17,421 bases of DNA from an uncultured cyanobacterium (GTDB lineage Bacteria; Cyanobacteriota; Vampirovibrionia; Gastranaerophilales; Gastranaerophilaceae), in assembly GCA_945836835.1 (NCBI GenBank), contig CAMAML010000006.1:1-17421 (forward strand), given 5' to 3'. Both the position numbers and the translations under genes were made by a program. The notes below the pieces were generated by a model. It saw nothing but the letters and a program-made list of their open reading frames with translations. It ran no database searches and had not been told where the DNA came from. Position 1 is the stretch's first letter; the number at the start of each line of letters is the position of its first letter. Positions 14,467-17,421 of the stretch are shown one piece after another.

Positions 14467-14666
14467 TCGCTTTCCGCAACCACCGTTGTGATAAGTTCTC
14501 CGTAATTGTTTACATGCCCGTCGGTTTCTTCGACTATGTACCTTAAATCCGGCTGATTTTCGATTGCTTTTCTTGCCTTCGTCATTGCCGCCTCAAGGTC
14601 GGTAAACTCGCCGATTAGTGTTTTTGAAAATTCCGAGTAATCTCTTTCCGTATAAACGTGATACAT
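14463..14666 (-). CDS. Small conserved-looking protein of unknown function
   Basis: 67 residues, not recognised. It reads as an alpha/beta fold: a strand (Y-H-V-Y-T), a helix with D-L-E-A-A-M-T-K-A-R-K-A-I, a strand R-Y-I-V-E-E-T, a turn G-H-V-N-N-Y-G and a final strand I-T-T-V-V-A-E. It is acidic with no Cys and no membrane span, so likely cytosolic. An AAAAGGAGAT site, spaced well from the ATG, marks it as truly translated. It lies 27 bases after ispF on the same strand and is probably co-transcribed with it. It is convergent with prmC, sharing four bases. Confidence 0.75.
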   Translation of the reverse strand: MYHVYTERDYSEFSKTLIGEFTDLEAAMTKARKAIENQPDLRYIVEETDGHVNNYGELITTVVAESD

Positions 14667-14693
14667 TTTTATCTCCTTTTTACAAATTTCAGC

Positions 14694-15170
14694 CTAAACT
14701 TTTTTTAACAAAACGGACGCAAACGCCTCAATCGCCAATCCTTCGCCGACGGCGTCCATTTTTTCGTTGGTTTTAGCCTTCACCGAGACATCGCCCTCGT
14801 CAAGGTGGAGTATTCCGCCCAAAACCCGTTTCATCTCGGGGATATACGGCATCATTTTGGGCTTTTGGGCAATAATATTGCTGTCGAGGTTCACTATTTC
14901 ATATCCTTTTGCTTGGATAAGTTCAGCGACGTTTTTCAGTAAAACTTTGCTGTCCGCCCCTTTAAATTTTGGGTCGGTATCTGGGAAAATCGTCCCGATG
15001 TCGGAAAGAGCCAAAGCTCCGAGCATGGCGTCAATTATTGCGTGGATTAGGACGTCTGCATCGGAATGCCCGTCCAAACCTTTCTCGTAGGGGATTTTTA
15101 CCCCGCCGATAATCAACTCCCGACCTTCGGTCAGCCTGTGTATGTCGTAGCCCGTTCCAATTCTGTACAT
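14694..15170 (-). CDS. ispF: 2-C-methyl-D-erythritol 2,4-cyclodiphosphate synthase
   Basis: IspF makes the cyclic diphosphate MEcPP from CDP-methylerythritol 2-phosphate, releasing CMP, in the non-mevalonate isoprenoid pathway. 158 residues, the usual length. Metal ligands are Asp9 and His11 in G-T-G-Y-D-I-H-R and His43 in D-A-D-V-L-I-H. H-S-D-A-D precedes the latter, and S-D-I-G-T-I-F-P-D-T-D near 57-67 is the substrate loop. A GAGGG site lies 6 bases before the ATG. IspD, often fused or adjacent, is not seen here. The upstream region has a perfect TTGACA (15216-15221) on this strand but no well-spaced -10 box, so the promoter is unresolved. Confidence 0.96.
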   Translation of the reverse strand: MYRIGTGYDIHRLTEGRELIIGGVKIPYEKGLDGHSDADVLIHAIIDAMLGALALSDIGTIFPDTDPKFKGADSKVLLKNVAELIQAKGYEIVNLDSNIIAQKPKMMPYIPEMKRVLGGILHLDEGDVSVKAKTNEKMDAVGEGLAIEAFASVLLKKV

Positions 15171-15250
15171 AATTTTCCCTCGTCCTACTTATAATTTTTG
15201 CACTAAAAAATTTTTTGTCAATTTTGGGGAAGGGACTAAGTCACTTCACA

Positions 15251-15988
15251 TTACGCTGTCAGTTTGAATTTGTCGAACGGCGATTTTTTATCATCCGCCA
15301 CCTGTACGGTGTTTAGGTCAAGCTCTCTTGCAACGGCAGGCTTTTCGGGTTTGCCGAAATGTTTTTTCTTATCGTAAGTGTTTTCTACGTCTTTGCCCTC
15401 TTTATGTGCGTCGTCTTTTCCTTTGTTCATCATTTTTTCGACCTTCTTAGCCCAAGGAGTCGCAATCAAAGGTACGATTACACGTTTTCCGATAATCGTT
15501 GCCGCCGATATATCAAGTACAAACTTGAATACGCTCAGGGCATCATCTTTATTTTCTTCAAAAAGTTTCTGCAACTTGAGTTTCTTCATAACAGGTTCGC
15601 CGGCCTTTGCAGCCCACATACGAACTCTTGAAACGAACTGCGACTGTGCAATCTTGTTGAATGTCTTGCTGAACATTTTATCGAAAATCTTTCCGCTGTA
15701 TTTTCTCATTGCCAAGAACATTCCGATTTGTGCCAAAATCATCAGCAACCCGTTTGTAAGGTCTAGTGCCGCAACAAACTTCCTTTTTTCTTCCGGGATA
15801 CGGTCATTATGTAAGCTCTGGGTTACGTACATCGCACACCCGATACCGTCTTTCAAAATAATGGAGGTAACGGTTGCCGCTCCCAAAACGCCTTCGGGAT
15901 CTTTTGCCCATTTTTCGCCGAGAACCTTCATTGGTCGAGTTTTGGTGAACCAACCCATTCCTTTTGCTATTGCATCAATTCCGCTCAT
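15251..15988 (-). CDS. Unrecognised multi-span membrane protein, second of a coupled pair
   Basis: 245 residues, family not recognised. Hydrophobic segments lie at about 34-57, 73-94 and 151-177, the last with V-I-V-P-L-I-A-T-P-W-A. Between them are basic amphipathic stretches (F-D-K-M-F-S-K-T-F-N-K). The last 60 residues are Lys/Asp-rich and probably disordered. The ATG overlaps the stop of the upstream gene (TAATG), and a nearly full-length anti-SD match, GGAGGTGAT, lies 5 bases upstream inside that gene. The two products are therefore made together, probably in a fixed ratio. The style recalls lineage-specific membrane proteins of Gastranaerophilales, but this is an impression. Confidence 0.7.
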   Translation of the reverse strand: MSGIDAIAKGMGWFTKTRPMKVLGEKWAKDPEGVLGAATVTSIILKDGIGCAMYVTQSLHNDRIPEEKRKFVAALDLTNGLLMILAQIGMFLAMRKYSGKIFDKMFSKTFNKIAQSQFVSRVRMWAAKAGEPVMKKLKLQKLFEENKDDALSVFKFVLDISAATIIGKRVIVPLIATPWAKKVEKMMNKGKDDAHKEGKDVENTYDKKKHFGKPEKPAVARELDLNTVQVADDKKSPFDKFKLTA

Positions 15989-17421
15989 TATTTATCACCT
16001 CCGACCTTATTTTGTTGTTGCTGTTGTTGCAACTGATGATTTTTCTTGACCCCCGCAAGTTTAGGGAAGAAGATTTCCATAAATCTCGGGTATACCCAGT
16101 TCAATGCCGTACACGTAATCGGTAGCGTTATAAATACCCCGACGGCAATTTTTACAACTTGGTTCAACGCTTTATATTGGTGATTAATCAATTTCTTGTA
16201 ACTCTTTGCAATATCTTTTGCCAACTTCTTCTGCAAGTCTTCAAGGTTATGGCTGTATACATCGGTATCTCTAAGTACGCTTTCGACAATACCGTTGTCT
16301 TTTTCAAACCGGCATATCTCGGCAACCTTCTTTAACGTTTCCTGAATGGTTGTGCGTGACGCTTCCGCCGGGTTCTTAATCTTTGCACTCTCAAGCATTA
16401 TCGCACGGTCAGCCAAGACCGAATTCTTTTTCAACAACGCTTTGCGGTATGTTTCTGCCGAATAATTGCCTTCACACATCTTCTCAATACAATCTATACG
16501 TTCAAGTATTCTTATTGCGTGGCTTGCTTGCAAATCTTTTGGTCTTATCAAACATTCGTTTATCAGTTCTTTTAATTCAGGCTTTTTAGTGTTATCATAC
16601 AGTTTGGTTAAGGAGTCTTTTGTAATCTTTGCCTCTGCTGTTTCGTACGCCTTGACCAATTTTTCTTTGGCAAGTTTGCGTTCGGCTGCGGTTGCATTCG
16701 GACTTCTTAGAACCGCGTTTGCGTCCTCGATGTCCTGTATTGGAATTTCCTTGAACATTTCCCGTATATCTTCTTTATTGTTGTGAAGAATATCTGCTTT
16801 TTCAACGTACTGAGCCATAGCCTCACGTGTTTTTTGGAGCTTGTCGCTATCGCTGATGTAGTTGTCGATATTCTTGTTAATCAATTCCGCAACCGTCTTG
16901 TCGTCAAGTTTTTGCTCGCCTATTCGTATCTCGTTTTTATCAAGGAATTCATCCGCAACCTTTTGTAATTGCTCGTCCTGTAATGCTTCTAAGCGAGTAT
17001 CAAATTTTTCTTTGTACGCTTTACGATCCGCCGATTTTGAGAACAGAGCGGAAGGCTTTTCTACCCCTTCTTCTTTCAACTGCTTCGCAACAAGTCCCTT
17101 GAGGTAAGTATCCGTATTGATAAGTGAGCGGTTTAAGTTAAACCACATATTTTTGGCTCTTTCCGGAACGTTAAACATTGAATCAAGAATTTTGTCGATG
17201 TACTTCTGAACGCTTGCCTGGAACAAAATTGCCAATCCCGCAGAAATAGGCTGTCTCATTGCCGTATAAAGTTTTGTATTTGCCAAATCTTCTTTTTCTT
17301 CTTTTGTCGCATTCTTAGGAGGTCTCACAAACGGATTGAACCCGATAAATATTGGTGCAACCGCACCCGTACCTACCGCAGTAATCAAAATTCCGCCAAG
17401 CTCCCCTTTTAAGCTCTCAAA
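15988..17421 (-). CDS. Unrecognised helical membrane protein, first of a coupled pair (5' end outside window)
   Basis: At least 477 residues are open to the right edge. An internal TTG at 17388 could start a 466-residue version, but the frame continues upstream with no stop, and the hydrophobic stretch G-G-I-L-I-T-A-V-G-T spans that point, so the gene is treated as 5'-partial. After this segment and an N-P-F-V-R-P-P-K-N motif comes a second hydrophobic stretch (A-G-L-A-I-L-F-Q-A-S). About 300 charged, helical residues without Pro-rich breaks follow, probably coiled coil. A final span V-G-V-F-I-T-L-P-I-T-C-T-A-L-N-W precedes a Gln run near the C-terminus. A large helical domain held between membrane segments suggests a scaffold or spacer role, unproven. 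Confidence 0.65.
   Translation of the reverse strand, partial: FESLKGELGGILITAVGTGAVAPIFIGFNPFVRPPKNATKEEKEDLANTKLYTAMRQPISAGLAILFQASVQKYIDKILDSMFNVPERAKNMWFNLNRSLINTDTYLKGLVAKQLKEEGVEKPSALFSKSADRKAYKEKFDTRLEALQDEQLQKVADEFLDKNEIRIGEQKLDDKTVAELINKNIDNYISDSDKLQKTREAMAQYVEKADILHNNKEDIREMFKEIPIQDIEDANAVLRSPNATAAERKLAKEKLVKAYETAEAKITKDSLTKLYDNTKKPELKELINECLIRPKDLQASHAIRILERIDCIEKMCEGNYSAETYRKALLKKNSVLADRAIMLESAKIKNPAEASRTTIQETLKKVAEICRFEKDNGIVESVLRDTDVYSHNLEDLQKKLAKDIAKSYKKLINHQYKALNQVVKIAVGVFITLPITCTALNWVYPRFMEIFFPKLAGVKKNHQLQQQQQQNKVGGDK
15994..16002 (-). promoter_or_regulatory. Full-length Shine-Dalgarno inside the upstream gene
   Basis: GGAGGTGAT on the minus strand lies within the last codons of the large membrane protein gene, 5 bases before the ATG at 15988. 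It is the longest anti-SD match noted in the window and decides this start. Confidence 0.75.
16012..16030. repeat. Short CAA/CAG trinucleotide tract coding for a Gln run
   Basis: On the minus strand CAACAACAGCAACAACAA-type codons encode six consecutive Gln in the C-terminal tail of the large membrane protein. The tract is short and interrupted, so slippage would be in frame by whole codons and probably mild. Confidence 0.6.

Noticed and set aside
15188..15221. Minus-strand TTGACA and TATAAG as the ispF promoter
   Set aside because: The boxes are separated by 22 bases, too far for sigma-70. The -35 box is perfect but no properly spaced -10 is convincing, so no promoter was listed.
15378..16049. 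Plus-strand 223-codon open frame opposite the 245-residue membrane protein
   Set aside because: It is antisense to a gene with a far better ribosome site and to its coupled partner; the Ser/Phe/Ile-rich product looks like a mirror of the membrane gene's codons.
17386..17388. TTG as the true start of the large membrane protein
   Set aside because: The frame remains open to the window edge and the first hydrophobic segment spans this point.
1..17421. tRNA, rRNA, CRISPR array, insertion sequence
   Set aside because: No cloverleaf-like segment, regularly spaced repeats, or transposase/integrase reading frame was seen in any gene-free stretch.

Overview
The window looks like a bacterial chromosome segment. 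Its left 7.5 kb is the packaging and head/tail end of a prophage, and the rest is host housekeeping and lineage-specific genes. The host makes isoprenoids by the MEP route (ispF), makes riboflavin (ribH), recycles peptidoglycan (murQ), and has a thioredoxin/CcdA electron relay across its membrane. Together with the style of the two membrane proteins at the right end, this suggests a Gram-negative-type gut anaerobe, perhaps a non-photosynthetic cyanobacterial relative (Gastranaerophilales/Melainabacteria). That placement is inference; no rRNA is present to test it.

Region 1 (1-7523, all on the minus strand, read right to left) is a prophage late operon: a small Cys-containing protein, small terminase, large terminase, portal, a baseplate J-like protein (J1), a putative Dit-like tail protein, a second J-like protein (J2), a DnaT-like/gp6-like head-tail connector, a stopper-type head-tail joining protein, and the first codons of another gene running off the left edge. 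The order is unusual. Baseplate-type genes sit between portal and connectors, where scaffold/protease and major capsid genes are normally found, and no capsid gene is recognisable.

Region 2 (7524-7819) is the divergent control region between prophage and host. It holds a candidate leftward promoter overlapped by a tandem 11-bp repeat, a dyad, and a rightward promoter.

Region 3 (7820-11469, plus strand) holds a membrane-anchored thioredoxin translationally coupled to CcdA, then ribH with its own promoter inside the end of ccdA, murQ with a dyad wrapped round its -10 box, and gpsA in the murQ transcript.

Region 4 (11470-11843) is a strongly structured, purine-rich intergenic element of about 300 bp with nested inverted repeats. 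After it come a secreted protein of unknown function (possibly leaderless), a DUF3137-type membrane protein and prmC.

Region 5 (14463-17421, minus strand) holds ispF with a small conserved-looking protein; the small gene shares its CTAG stop with prmC. To the right lies a translationally coupled pair of unrecognised membrane proteins, the first of which runs off the right edge.

Several start codons were moved on ribosome-binding-site and family-length evidence (J1, J2, ribH, the DUF3137 protein). No tRNA, rRNA, CRISPR array, integrase or transposase was seen.
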